NCBI RefSeq assembly: GCF_048128805.1
Contig: NC_135997.1
Span: forward strand, 16,700,116-16,764,115
From: Centroberyx gerrardi
Lineage: Eukaryota > Chordata > Actinopteri > Beryciformes > Berycidae
Length of the DNA stretch: 64,000 nt
Direction: 5' to 3'
Shown here: piece by piece, positions 43,623 through 58,700 of the stretch
Layout: each line of letters starts with the position of its first letter
How positions within the stretch are numbered: the stretch's first letter is position 1
Made by a program: the position numbers and the translations under genes
Notes under the pieces: model-generated
Told to the model about the DNA's origin: nothing
The model's database searches: none
What the model saw: only the letters and a program-made list of their open reading frames with translations

Positions 43623-44835
43623 CTGCACAGACGGGACAGAGGAGAACGGGACAATCAGAGAAGCTGCCTGGGGGCTCGTTACAAACCGCAACGTGACACT
43701 GCGTCTGAGACGTAAAATACGCTCAACTCCTTCTGATCGGGTCATCTACGGGAATTGTGTCATCAGTGTACTGTGCAGGGTTGGGGTCAATTCATGAATG
43801 AGCTCATCAATTCATCAATCAATTCATTTCAACTGAGGAATTGGAATTGGAATTTGAAAAAACCTACAGGAAACAGAATTGGAATTGAATTGCAATTTCA
43901 GGAAGTTTAATTAAATTCAATAAAATTCTATGACATTTTTGTTTTTTTCTTACCACATATCTGAGATTACACATAGTGTTATACTGTATATTATCAATAC
44001 TGAATATCATAAAATGTTAGAAGTACCTTTCAGGTGTTTTTTAAAACATAACATGTAATCGTAATACATACATTATGATTGAATGTATTTGATTTGTTTA
44101 ACTGTCTTTTATTTGATTCATTGTGTTTGATTTATAATGTTTAGCAAGTCAACACAACCTCTCTTAGAAGTGATTCTGTTTCCTGTCATTCCAATTCCAT
44201 TCCAATTCTGTTTCCTTAGAGCTGGGTGACATTCCAATTCCAATTCCAACTCCAGGAATTGAATTGGAATTTACCATGCATTCTCAATTCAATTCATGAA
44301 TGGCCGCACCCTGGTACTGTGTATCGGACTTCTATCTGCAGCTGGAGGCGCAGTAAGTGGGGAGACTGTCCTTCAGTAAATCCCTACTAGTATCACAAAA
44401 ATAAGAATAACCCTTTTCCCACTTAATTCCTCAATTAATTGCTCAATGTGGACATCCTGTTAAATCCTCCATCTCATTCTGAAGGACAACATTTTCCACC
44501 TCGCGTTACATGAAATGCCCCACATTGGTTTTCAGTCTTACTTCTCCTCCCTTTCCCCACCTAACCCCCCCTATCTCCCTTCACACACCCCCTCCCCACC
44601 TGTGCCTGTGCCGCTGCGGCTGCGGCGGCCGCCTGCTCCTGCTCCTGCTCCTGGTAGTACTGGGAGGCGCGTCGGTCCTCCTCCTCCTGAAGCTTTTTAG
44701 CCAGCTCTAGGTCACTGATGCCCTCGGGGAGCTGCTCCCACTGTAGGTCCTGGCTCTGCTGCTCCTGCTGCAGCGACAGCGCCATCAGATAGTCCTAGAT
44801 ACACACACACACACACACGTGCACAGAGAGAGAGG

Positions 44836-44877
<42 letters not shown>

Positions 44878-47800
44878 GGGAGAGTGAGAGAGAGCGAGAT
44901 AGTTGCTTTTTTGGTGTTTTACGAGCACACCTGTCAGTGTGACGACTACTTACATGCTGTATTCTGATATGCAATAGATGAAATCTTTTTCAGTCCTTAA
45001 CAAATACTGCACACACATCCAAGCACACACACACACACACACACACATTTTAACCCACACACAACCACAGCTGCACCAGCTCTTAGTAACTCAGCCATCT
45101 GTGTCTTTATCTTCAATATTTTCCATTTGTTGTGTTATCTTCAACATGTTCTTTTTGTAGTAATTATGTGTTCTATTATCTTCAATATGTTCTATTTGTT
45201 CTATTCTTTTCTACATTATATTCTTTACCACTGCAGTGCAATGACCCAAATTCCCCACGGGGATCATTAGAAGTTTCATCTAATCTAATCGAATTGATCA
45301 TGAGTGTAGAAAATTGTCTCAGCTGATTTCCACGATAAAGCTCTCTCACTGATAAGAGAGACTGGGCTTGTGCAAACGAGGAGATTAAGAAGTGATGTCC
45401 TCCATATTCTTATGTGTGTGTGTACGTGCGTGTGTGTGCGAGCAAGGCAGACAATGTGTCGGCCAGCCTGTGTTTGGACCAAACTGGCCAACCAATGAGC
45501 AGACAGCTGTGAAACCAGTAAAATGCCTAGGAGACCAAAACCCCATGCATTATTAAAGAGGCCGTTGAGGAGAGTGTGCTACAGCTATGCATGGGACAGA
45601 ACGGAGGGGGGCGCCATGCATCCCTGCTATCTGCTTTACAGGCTTTCAAGTGTCTAACCAGTGGGGTGTTATGTGTGTGTGTGTGTGTGTCCGTGTGTGT
45701 TTGTCTCTGTGTCTGCTTAAAATGCACGTATGGGGAGCTTTTACACATCTATTATTGAGGAACTTTCCCTTACAATTTTGTCAGCCTGGGATGGTGTGCA
45801 GTTGAAGCAGAGAAGTACAGACGGCCACTCTCAAATTCACTTGATTTCCCTTCCTCATTATTTATGCATTTTGATGACTTTGTGCCATTCCCCTTCTTCT
45901 CGGGTTTTGATGTCTCTTGTGTTGTTCTTTTGTCTCACCCACATACACACATACTCCTCCTTCTCTCCCCTTTCCCCCCAGTGTTTATATGATTTCTGCA
46001 AAATAACTACAACTAAAAAAAAACACGGAGCAGCAAGCCTGAGGAGAGTACAGCCGGGGCACTGAAGATCTGTGTAACATTACCAGGCACAACATGCTAA
46101 AGTGTTTCAGGGTGGGTAAATGCTGGGTCTGCCAGCCTTGCCTTCATCAGTGTTCAGACCTGGTCTATCTGGTCCTGCTGTCCGCGGTACACCGTCTCTG
46201 GATCAGAAGGAGGCCGCAACCGGAACTCCGAATCGCAGAAGTTGCCGTCTCCGTCCACATTGTGGAGGCTCTCCCACACCACCTTCTCCTCCGTCAGGAA
46301 GCCTTGGTCTGTGACCAGGAGGTACAGCTGGCCCTAGGAGACACACACATACTTAACGCATTACACATACACACCTTATCAGTGTCAAACCGCATGTAAA
46401 CGTCATCGCAACTTTACAGATTTTACCGTTAGTACACAACCGGGTCTTTTAGGTGACTGGTGGTTTATCATGACAGTGCTAACAGGATTGTATGTGTGTA
46501 TCCATGTGGATGTCTTGGGTACTCATAGGCCTTTATCTAAGGGTTACAGGTGTTACACACAGCTTTGCTTACATTGGCAACCATACTGTACTATTCAAAA
46601 CGAATGTACGCAGGCTCCACTTCCCCTCCTGTAGATAACAGGAAAGGTCTGTCCCGGCTGCAGTGACACGGCACGGCAGCGCTGGGCGGGAGCTGTTGGA
46701 GATAGGATGCAGACCTGTAGGTGCTCAACAGGACCTCCTTAAAAGATCACCATGACTTGTCTTGGTACGCTGCATAGCCGTTACAATTAAATAGGGAGTT
46801 TTCATCAGTTTTAAGAGCATGATGTAGGAACGCTGTGCAGTGAACACTCTTAAGGGACTGAAGTGTGAGGATGTTTGACAGTTGGGAGGGAAGAGAAGCA
46901 GAAAGAGGAGGCCGCTGAAGTAATTCAGCTGTTAACAGAAAGATTATAACACTGGATAGTAGCAAGGTCCCTGTCTTTATCCACTGGACATAATGATTAG
47001 ACATCTTAAAATATTGTGTTATTTTAATCAAATATCAATTAAATGCTTTGTCTTTTGTGTGAAAATCAACAATCCATCAAAAGCACAATTTCTTACTGAG
47101 TAGCCCAGAGAGAGGAGTTTGATTAATGCAGAGTTTGTAGTGGTTAGTTCACAGACGAAAGAGAAGGCAACTTGTTTTCGAGGGTGAACCTAGTTTTGCT
47201 GATGTTTGCATGGACATTAGCAGAGAACGAGACAGTCCTGGTACTGGTGTAGTCAGTACGGTGTGTTTTTACCTTGTATTTGATCATGGTGCTGAAGTGG
47301 TTATTCCTGAAGAAGACGCAGAGCTCTCCCTCCTGTACAGTGGATGTGAGCTCACACAAGCCGTGGTACGTCAGCTGAGTGGCTGTGCTGCTCAGAAACT
47401 GCTCCGCCACGATGCCTACCGGTGGCAGAAGAAGAAACATGCAGGGAAAAAGAGGGAGAGGTTGACCTTGTGAGTCCATAGCAAATGCAGCAACGTGGAC
47501 CCATAACCTGTTAAGTGATACTGTAGGAGCCGTTTTGTTAATATTGACAAGGTTAATTTTTGCATGTGTTGTTGGTTTTGTCCTTAGTTCATGTAATTCA
47601 TTTACAGAAAATGAACTTCTGAGAGTGGATTCATGTTATGGATTTGTTCACGTTATGATGGTGCTCTTATTTTGAAAAGTCTTACCTATCACTTACCTAT
47701 TGACCTGTGCATAGTTAATATGGCGTCAAAGGTAGCTAATTTATTAGCTCAGGAAGACGCCAGTGCATAGTTTTTCCTTGTGCTTTCATTTTCTAAGATT

Positions 47801-50800
47801 TGTTTGTCACTTGTAAATTACCTTTTTATTTGGATCATCAACACTTTCATCAGCCTGTCATCATCTAGTTGCCATGGGCTACTGGATGCATCACCTAAAC
47901 TACAATCAACCATCAAACGGGGTAACTAAGTCTGTACTTATTCAGGCATACCGGTCACGGCTTGGAAAGCATGTTGGAAACCCTGATGTGGCGTCTATAG
48001 TGGCTGTTTGAGAATTTTGATTCCTTGCATTTGGAAGCCACAGTTACAATAGTGGACTCAACATAAACGGACAGGCAGATGGTGAGTGACATTAGTGAGA
48101 AAGAGTGACAGTCAATTTGGAGTGAGTGTGAGAAACACCGACAAAATCAGTGTGAAAGACAAACAGATGGAAGAATAGACAAAGGCTGCCCTAGAAACGC
48201 TGGAATCGGCACTTAGGAGGCGAACATAACAATTTTAGCTCTTTGATTGGTGTTTGTCCCACACAGTGAAAATATTTAATAATTAAGCCCATTAAAAAGT
48301 TACAATGACAAATACAAAGAAGGTTTATGAGAGTTTTATAAGTGGAATAAGACAGCTGAAATGATGTCAGTCCATTTAAAGGCTGCTCCATTTCAACATG
48401 GTGTAAAGTGCTATTTTATCTCTTAAAGCAGTGATGGGCAACTGATGGCCAGCCAGCAGCATCAAACCGCTTAAATCTAGTCCTCACATCAATTTCTAGG
48501 CTATACAGTTCATGCTGTAAAAAAGCCTCTCAAGCCAGGAGAGAAAAAAACATCTAACAAGTTTACACTGTCCAACAGAAAGGGGTGAATGCAAGGTATC
48601 ATCATGGGCTAAGACGGAGATCTTGATGGGTAGAACTGGCAGCTCCCCAGCTGACAACTAATTAGGAAGCATGATGTTGAATGAGAGAGTATTTACAGAG
48701 GAGAAGTTACACACAGCTGGTAGGGCTACTGTGAGCTGTGGAAGCAGCTCATTTGTTGAGTAGCCACATGTACTTGGCTTTATTTGGACTGGGTCAGTGG
48801 TTTTGTGCAGAATGTGTTTGCACTGGGCAGTCCAATACACACACCCCATGTAATGGATGTGCCGCTGAATGAATGTTATGCTGTAAAATCTCATTACTCT
48901 GCAAAGCTGTACTTGTACCATTAGATGTAAACAATGAAGAACTCGATACTTGACTGCAATGTGCAAACTTAAGAGAAAGAGGACATTATCAAAATGTCAG
49001 TCTCTTGTGTTTAGGCCATGAAATGAGGTTTATTATTTTTGTCACTTTATTCTTTTGCTCTTTTATATCACCTTTAACTACACAGGGAGCAAACTGAGAA
49101 ACAGAGTAGTGAAATGTGGGCCTTAATAAGCAACAAAGATGTAGGAGAAGGGAGAGGCAGGGAATAGGGAAGGACAGAGGGAAAGCAATGAAATGACTAA
49201 AGCACTCACCTTCCCCTGCCAGCTCACTGCTGTCTGACTGTTTGCAGGATATTATCTTCTCTACCAGCTGGTTGTAGCTGCAGTTGCCCACTGCCTTGAC
49301 AATGTCACGCATCTGAAAACAAAGATAAAAAATAATTAGGGAAAAGAGCATTCACCAAGCTTTTGTCCTATTGTATTATAAATAGAAGAACAAGCTACAA
49401 TATCATGCTATAAAATTCACAACGGAGAAAAAATACAGCTAGTAACAGGGTGTTCATATTTACGCTATCACCACTGTGCAGACTTGATTTCAGAAAAACA
49501 ACAAGAGGTGGTGGCTAACAGAGTATCAGAATATCAATATATAACGGTGGAAGATGAGAGAGAGAGATGCGCAGGGAGAGAGAGGAGAGGCCAAGAAAAT
49601 AAGTTGGGTTGAAGAGAGGGGAAGGCAGCGCAGCAGTGAGGAAGGTCAGTCTCACCTGGGGGTCAACCAGCCAGCCGTGGTAGAGGGGGATGTCCAGCAG
49701 ATCAAACACAATGCATTCTGGGGTGTACTCAAAGACGCGCACCCCTGTGAACTTCACATTCACATCCAGACCCGTCTGCAGCTTGTGCAGCACCGCCATG
49801 GCATCACTCATGTTCTGGGGAACAAGGAGAACAAGGTCTTGAATTCAGGGCATGATGATGTTTGCTTCCATATTTACACATATTATGGAAACGTTCTACA
49901 GTATGAAACACAATTTCTACACACATGAAAATTGTCCGAGTTAGATAATCCATCACAGTAAACATGAAGCCTTAATTTGGTTTTGCCAAAGTTTCTGTTT
50001 TATGATTATTTCACTGTGCTTGAGTTGAGCGTGTTCATATCAGTGCGCACATTATGTTAAACTCTGCTTACTGTCAATCACCTGACACCCACAGAAAGAA
50101 ATGCAAGTTTCCGCCAGTAAATACTCCCTCAAAAACATGTCGCCTAACACGCTTTGTCACATCCATGTCTTTTTACTTGGGCCGTCGTAGGTTTGACACC
50201 GTAATGTTTGTATTTTGAAATGATGAAAAACGAGTAAATGTAAATGACTGGGGCAAAATGTAAACTAGACGTAGACAGTAGACAGGCTGTACCTCTAAAT
50301 GACACCCGCCTTCTCCTTTAACTGCAAGGAAATGAATCTAAGTTCACTATTTAGCTACATCACTTGACACACAACTTCTGTGTAAACTTTAAGTCTCATC
50401 AACATCACTAGATGAGTGATACTTTCCTTTGATATAATCTAGCAAGCCCTAAATGCTGCCTCTTGCATTTCAATGGAATTTCAGTTGCAGGATGAAATAT
50501 ATTACTATGTTTCTGGTTGTAACTGTGTAACTTGAGGCAGGGAAATGGGTGAGCAATGCTTATGGTTGATATACTATTTCAGGGCTTAAACATTGAGCCT
50601 GAGAATTAGCTATTTATTCCACATTGTAACAGAGGACTATAGGGCAGAGTCCATCCTGTAGCTGAAATCCCACTGAGATGTACAGTGAATAATAATTATA
50701 CAAGAAGCTGCTTTTTTTTTTTTGTTTGGCTTAGTAGACCTTCTCAAAGGAAGATATCTGGTGAAGTGATGGGTCATAAACTTCATGCAGTTATTTTAGT

Positions 50801-53800
50801 GAGTTACCAAATATCAACTTTAAATGACTTTAATTTATTCTGTTAACTTGTCCTAATACTTATGTCATATATATTCTCTAATATGTTGTACCATGTAAGG
50901 AAATATTCTAGTTCAGGGTTTTCCCAGGTTTAAAAGGGATCTTATGACGTTGCCCTGTCATGAGGACTGGATGACATCATGTGGTTAATTTGCATGGCTG
51001 GCATCAGTCATACCAATTTCAGGGTCTATACAGGTTTCATCAAAACAAATCTAATGCTATGTGCACAACACAGGCCTTCATGCTCATATCTGATTTTTTT
51101 GGACGATTGTTCATATCTATTCTAAGATGTTTTTCTATATTATGAAATTTCATAATATATTCATTGATAATATGGTATTTATTTTTATGTATTTTGTAAA
51201 CACTGTATTATGAAATTTAACAATGTATTATTCAGTATGCTGTATTTGAATATGACGATTTATACACTATGAATGGTGGTGTTTTTTTGACCAGGTGACC
51301 TATCATGTGACCTGTCTAAAAGGCTTTTAATGGAGGCGGTGTTCATTGTCTTTCATGTCCGATGAAGAGCATAATGGCTCGAAGCGTCACACAGCCAGTA
51401 ACTGGCAAATAACTTTGCAGATGGGAGTAGAGCAGTGTGCGGACTCTATTTTTAATTTTACAGTGGAGATGTGTTCCACGAGCAGTGAGCTCCTCCAGCT
51501 CTGACGCTTAGCGAGGAGTGGTGAGGTGAAAAGCCTTTAGCTGGCCCGTCTGAGTGTGTGGATTAGAACGCTTATGAGCAGTGATGGCAGGATTAGCAGG
51601 ACCCATGTAATGGACCACATCTCTTTACTTCAGGGCAGAAGGCTTCAGTCGAATAACAGCAGATGAGCGCTTTGAGATCTGCTGATTAGCACGCCATCAC
51701 TCAGATCTGTCTGTGTTTGTGTTGGAGTCACTGCCACAGTGTAACATTAGCACAGAACAGACTCTGCTCTGGACTGTATTTGCACTTTCATTCTTCAGAG
51801 TAAACATGTCCAAGCTAGGCTGCTCTGCCTCTCTCACTCTCTGTTAACTTTTCCCATAATTGAGTTAAAATAAAATCATAAGTAGAACAAATGAACTGTG
51901 CTCCGATGTAGTTGGTACAGCATGGTGTTACAGTGCCAGAATGAGGGATTTGATTCTCACATGGGCCACCCATATAAGAAAATGTACGAACCCATGGTAG
52001 CATAAGGCACTTGGGGCGAAATCACTCAAATCAATCAATCTAATTCATTCATAACTCACCCAGGTAAAAAACATTAAAAGAATCGGCTTTCATTTCTTAA
52101 CATTGTTAATGACAAGATGCACCCAGCAGTGCCTGCTGACACGTGGGAGTTCCCACATTAAAACATAATGTGGCCTATAAATCGAACTATCATCGAGCCT
52201 CAAACTGTTGGAAATAATAACTAAATAGGCCATGTTCTCTAGCATTGGGGAATTAACCGCTTACACAATCTAGCATTCTGATTTTAAATCTAAAAACTAC
52301 CAGTGTTCTGCCAAGCAAGGCACTTGAGCAATACACTCTTTCACCACCGCTGTGCTAGACACAAGTTACAATATAAATGCTCTTTTTTTTGTTGATATCT
52401 TGATCACATTATTTTTATGTCTGTTGTTCAAAGAAAATCACGCTAGGGGGATGAGATTGTACAGGCTGACATGAGGCTCTGTCAACAATAAACACTGTAA
52501 TCTGCATCCTCTCAGATGTTTGCTGTGTGTGTGTGTGTGTGTTTTGTGTCTGTCCACCAATATATCTTCAAAATTATTAACAGAACCATGAACCAAAAAA
52601 ACCTCCAAATCAATCAGTGAGACTGGGGGACAAAAGTAAACCATTACATTAAGTCATTTTCCCTGTAGTTAATGATCAGTTTACAAGGCTATAAGTCCCA
52701 CAGTGAGCGTGAGGTCCTACTATCATGAAACCAGGTATATATAAACAGCTGTCACTGTTCTACAAATTTGTCAGATGGACCGTCAAGGTAGTTTGAAAGA
52801 TTTTTTGAATTACAATCTGTAACTCCACATGTTTACTTCCATGTGAAAAGATAAACCTGAGGATTTGGTCCTTTTCAAGGCTCTACATAACTTGGAGGTT
52901 GTGCTCCTGTTTTCATGTGATGGTGACAGCATCAAATAAAAAGGTCCACCATAATGCCAACTAGTTTTACTCTAGGTTTTATGAGGGAAAGAGAGGAGCC
53001 TCTGAATGGATCTAGACAGTCCTTCCTCCTGTTACATTATCTCAGATCAATACTCCATTCTCACATGCCTGCAAGCGAGCTGCATAAAGCAGTGATCTGT
53101 CTGTTTTAATCAACAGGTTACACTTGGGAAAGCACAAACAAATGACCTGATGGAGAAACACACAAGCCAACTGTCGGAAATACATGTCTGTTTTTGTTCC
53201 ACTAGCACTCTGGATGTCCTTTATATTAGACTGGAAGGGCAACATTTCCACAAACATTTCGGCATTCATCATTTTTTTCTTACCTGAATTAGTTCTTTGG
53301 TACGATCAAAATCTATGTATGTTTGGAAACGTGAGAGGGCAGATAGGCTGAAGAGGTTTCTAATTTGAAAGGTTTATTTTTTATGCAAAGTCACTAAGTC
53401 ACACAACAAAATGTGTGTCAATACATTTGTAAGCCTAATTAGGCTACTGATAATAACCATATTAACTGAACAAATTCATAGGCATAATAGGCCATTCTAT
53501 TAAACTGGAAACATGTTTAGCTGATTTATTTTTAATTTCATCCAAAGTGCGAGTCTCTGATGTCACAGCACTGACAGTATCAGTATTTTCTTGGTTGTGG
53601 TCACTCCGATGCTGACACTTTTAAAAATTATATTTCTTTTTTCACTCATTCCCGACAACAACATTTCTATTTCAGAGTTTTTCTTCTCGAGTCTCTTTGC
53701 CATGGATGCTCCACCTTCCCATTAGTGCTTCCTACATTAGTGCTTCCTAAATGTGTGCTTCCTTAAGTCAGCACACATTTCATGGGGTTGTCAGGGGCAT

Positions 53801-54987
53801 CTACCTATATGCTAATCAACATCAACAGACATGCGCATCCAATTCGTGAGCAATTGGCATTCATCATCAGTGACGCCTGAGCGCACGCACTAAAGGGGTT
53901 GTGCATGCATTTTCTAGGCACTTTTCTCAAGAACAAAAGTAAGAATAATTTAAGAAAACTTTTGTGAATGATGCCCATTGTTGGCTTCAGTCCATATTTT
54001 CACAGCAAATTAAATAGAAGAGGCATCTTAAGCGTAATAGTGTATTTCTTCCAATGCTTGAACACTGCCATCATGGATGAATGGTCCTGCAAAGCGTAAG
54101 AGCGCTTTAGAGCTGTGTCCATTGAGACTTTAACGCAGAACAAAACTACGCTCTCACTTCCACAGCTCCTCTGAGTAAATATTTAACAATAGCCAAAGAA
54201 CATCCAAGCAATCGCTATTTTAATCCTCATATCCTCCTGTGACAGATGATGTTTTGAAGCTGAATTTATAAATAGAACTAGGCCTATCTATTATGAACTC
54301 ATACAGCTCTCTTCAAAATCAGGGCAGCTTCAGATCAAATTTGTCACTATCCAAAACAAAGGCAAAAAGCAATGAAAGTACACCTCTCACGATGTGAAGA
54401 AGAGGAGCCTTTTTGTTTGACACGCACGTTAGCATACTAGAGACTCGCTCTCTCCTAGCATCCCAGATCCCTGCCCACTGTAGTCTCCTTCAAACTCCAC
54501 ATGCCAACCACAGCACCTAGAGCCACCAGCACAGACACACACAGGGACGTACAGACACATACAGACATCAGGACACCCATAGGAGAAAGAGCTCCGTGCT
54601 CTGGGCCAGCGTCCAGGATCAGACCACCATAATTACTATGCAACACAAACGCTAACCACTCCCTCAGTTTAACTCCGCGAGCCGAGGACGCCGCCGTTTC
54701 ATTTAAGAGGATGTATTTCAGCTCGACTTAAATTTAGAAAGACCATGCCAGAGAGCAAGCTACGAGGAGGCCGCACATTATTTTTTCTCCTCTCTAAATG
54801 AGGGACAAGTGTGGATTGAAACCATTCACAGATGTGCTGCTGGTTCCCTGCCACACAAGAGTGTAGAGGAGGAGGAGAGGCAGGGCCCCTCCCACACTGT
54901 AGGCAGACAGCAGAGATGGGAAGAAGCAGGGGAGCTGGAGCTGGAGCTGGGCTTGGAGCTCCTTCTCTGAGTGCCTCTCTATGTGAG

Positions 54988-55027
<40 letters not shown>

Positions 55028-55697
55028 ATACACAGCCTCAGTGCTAGCCTGGAGCGGAACCCAGCCATGCATCTCTAAGCGTTCACAGCCATGTGAAACA
55101 ACATGATCTGACACTGCTGACCCCTGTTGTTCCCTGGGCCTTGCAAGACACGTCTTATGTAACCTATATAGGAGTGGGGGGAAAAAAACGCTAAGCTGCA
55201 GTTTTATATGGCTTGCAATCAACCCAGTGCTGATTTCCATATTACCGAACATGCGCTGACCTCTGCAACCTCAATGCAAATGTTGTGCAAACCCACTGGC
55301 GTGTATGGACACAGCTATACTGCATATGAGCAGCACCTCACTTTGTATACTGCTGCACAGAGTCAGTAATGGCGGTGAGAACAGCAGTCACAAAATGGAA
55401 AAGCGGAGATATTTTGCGTGTGCAAGGGGAAAAAAAGGGGGACCTCGAGTTTAACTCTGCTGCTTCCACTCAATTAACGATCAGAGAGAGAGAGAGAGAG
55501 AGAGAGCGATAGAGAGCGAGAGAGAGAGAAGCCCTATGCTCCTTGAACTCCATGAACATGAACACTCAGCAGTCTGCTTACACACACATTTAATAACAAT
55601 GGTCTGCAGTGATTAGGCGGGCCTTACCTGCTCATAGTTTAGCCGCTGGGCCTCAGAAATCTCTTTAGGCTTGGTGTCAAGGATGTAGTCGCCTGCA

Positions 55698-55749
<52 letters not shown>

Positions 55750-58700
55750 TGTCGCACGAGATACAAAATAAGGAAGCTAATTAAAGGAAGGCAGAGACAT
55801 GGGCAGGGAAGATGATGGATGGAAACAATCCCCACCTTGATCAGCAGGGATATGCAGTGATTAACAAAATGGCTTCACAACTCAAGCGTTTGTACAGAAC
55901 ATGACACTACCGACGGCAGATGCTGTGAGACGTTTCTAATCCCCGGTCCCGCCGGACAGCTGTTTTTGCAGGAAGGGCGGGTCCCAACATGTGGGATCAG
56001 CCGAGTCCCTGTCCAGCGGGGTGTCACCTGAGAGTTGTGTCGACTCAGCGAAGACAGAACCGAGGGGCAGAGACCGTAAGCCGGCACCTGCCTGGCTCCT
56101 GGTCGCCCTCAGCCTGATCGGCACTACAGACGAAGGGTCACTGTGCTTACCGTCATATCATGTATACGGCAAACCAAAATCTAGGCTTTACAATAGATCA
56201 AGGGTAGGCAGTGATTTTTCAAGGCAGGCCACATACAGAATTGACCATGACACCTCAGGCTATTTTGAACACCATATTACTGATATGATTGTTTTGTTCC
56301 TTATACTGCAGGAACCATTTAAAGTAATTCACATAGTAAATAGAAATGTCATGAAAGTCCTCTACAAATATATTCTTCTTCTATTGTTGTTAATGTTCTA
56401 TTGTAGTCTACTCCTGTATTTATGAAAGGAGAAAGGAGTCTTAATGTATTATGAACTGGTGAATGTGAATGTATGTATAAATCTCTCACGCAACTATCAG
56501 CAGAGCTTTCATTGAGAATTACGTAAAGGGACGCCATCGACCTGTTGTCAACATCAGACACATGAAGTTAAACAGCTGCAGAGGGAGAAAGATACAGACT
56601 GCCATGCTGCATCTTAGCTTGACTTGCAAACTGATTTCATTAAAGCAAATAGAATGAATGCAGTATATCCACAAAAAAAATTGCCTATTTTGGACGTTTT
56701 TTTCCCCCCTAAGTAGCACTTTACAAATAACATTGAGACTGAAGCAATATGATTATAATTGGCTGGCCCAGACAGGCAGGGCAATTTCTTTATCCGCCAC
56801 GCTGTGAAAAATAACTGCCGACCTCTGGACTAGCCTGTCAATGCACAAAATAAAGCTAATGTTACCATGAGCAAGTAAACAAACGTGATTTTGCTCATTA
56901 AACGGTTGTTGTGTACAAAAAAACAAACTCCTCTGATTTGATCTCCACCCTCCATGCAGACTTCGGTGCAAGTGAAGAATGCTCCCAGCAGGGGGCCGAC
57001 CAGCCGAATGGCTTTTCGCGGTCCACACCAGGGAAAACCCCTTCGCTCTGTCCTCCAGTGAACTGTGGTCCTCCTCCCTGACTGGGTCTCGCTCTCTCTC
57101 TCTCTCTCTGCTGCTGGATCGCCGGCATTGCTCCATGGTGAACTGCTGAAGAACCGCCACCATCCTCTTTCATACCGCATCTATCTCGCCCTCTACGCTT
57201 CATCACCCCTGGCGTTTGTATTAATGCGTTGTGAAGAGCAGGGTCGAGTTCAGGAGTTATCTAGCAGCTCCTGACCATTACACAAGATGAATCGCTTGAG
57301 CAGGAATCGAAAGAAAGCACGAGACGTCGCTTTGACTCTGAGAAATTCGTCCTCAGAAATGCAACACAGATGCCACGTTTGGAGAAAAAAGAAAAATGCG
57401 CGGAGAGTAAATACCGCCAAAGTCCTTCAAGAGCCGGGGTGGTCAACACACACAGACAAGTTCAACAATCACATAAAAAGGAAAAATCGACCCGAAAAAC
57501 AAGAGTTCACATGTTATCTTGTGATCTGGAAGAGTTTAGTCTCCTCATGCCAAAGGACACTGACAGCTCAGATACTGCAGCCAAACAGAAAACTGCTGAG
57601 AGGAGACAGTAGTGGGGACTGGCTCTATCTCGGTGAGAGTGCCTGCCGTAATCAGACACTCCACTTTGATATCGTAGAGACGTTCGAGTTATGAGGGGCG
57701 GCAGGAGGCGCAGCATGCCGCGCAGGGAGAGGAGGTGGCTCCTGTTTCCTTGACAAAAGCAGAGGACTGGCGCACCGGGGATTCCCCTTCCTCTGTTGAC
57801 TCTGGAATATATATCTGACCTTAAGCAAGTTTGAGGGGACATGAAACACAAGTCATGTTTACAAGTGAGGACTCATGGGCAGCGCTCAATCTACTAAACC
57901 TGTTATTTTCTGCAAGGTGGAAAACAGATCAGGAGGGGAGGTGTGAAGCGAGGTTAAAAAAAGCCAAGCAGAAAAAGGGCCAGATCCAGCGAGGCAACAC
58001 GGTTTGTTATTGTTATTATAATGATTTTTTCCCCCCTTCATCAATGATGGTTGTTGGAGACACGCTCTCCTGTAACAGGTTTCACAGCTACAAACACTCA
58101 CCGAGATATTCCATTAGTTGTTCAGCGGTTATAATTTCCATCATAGGTGGCATCTTAACCTGCAACAGAAACACATGAGCACCCATTCATCAAACAAAGT
58201 GCTACAATAAATGTTAACCAAAAATAGGGCCAAACAGACGTCTCCAATTACCGTTGGACCCAATGTCCTGCAGTATACAGGAAGGAGCAGTTTAACAGAC
58301 AGAAATTCACTTTCACAGAAGGTGCTTAGGGATGCAGAGGCACCAAGTTTTAGTTTCAGATGTGCATCCATACCACCCATCTCTTATCTACCATTAGTAA
58401 TTCTAAATGTTTTATCAATGATGCAAGTCATACAACAACAGGCTCACATCCAAGATTCAATTAGGGAGTGCAGACTCTTACAAGAGAGGGACTGGGCTAT
58501 ATCCACAAGCTTTATTTTCTAAGATTATACTCATAATCTGACAGGTAACCTCTAACCTAACTGAAAAAACACACACTTTGGAGAGATAGAGCACTTTGAT
58601 AAAAACAAATTCGTTTTTATTTCATGATCTCACTGCCCTGATAGAGTTCAGGGAGCACTTATCACTTATCTAACTTATCCAAGATGCCTATTTGTGGTAA

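Larger units (their letters stand above)
49815..55627 (-). other. mindy2: mindy2 intron 3
   Basis: Largest mindy2 intron at 5.8 kb. Contains a tRNA-type SINE at about 51904, CA repeats at 54989-55021 and GA repeats at 55483-55530. The stretch 54400-55100 is more GC-rich, but no exon or family motif was recognised. Confidence 0.65.

Noticed and set aside
43092..43715. 207-codon plus-strand open frame across mindy2 exon 9
   Set aside because: Antisense to the mindy2 tail and to a CA microsatellite (poly Thr-His); a shadow.
48430..48480. hAT-like terminus CAGTGATGGGCAACTG in mindy2 intron 5
   Set aside because: No matching opposite end or target duplication found, so not called as an element.
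55696..55747. Regular repeats considered as a CRISPR-like array
   Set aside because: Simple dinucleotide repeat in a vertebrate intron, no spacers.
56753..57851. Overlapping open frames on both strands in mindy2 intron 2
   Set aside because: They conflict with one another, contain simple-sequence-derived Arg/Glu runs and match no domain; an alternative first exon cannot be shown from sequence.
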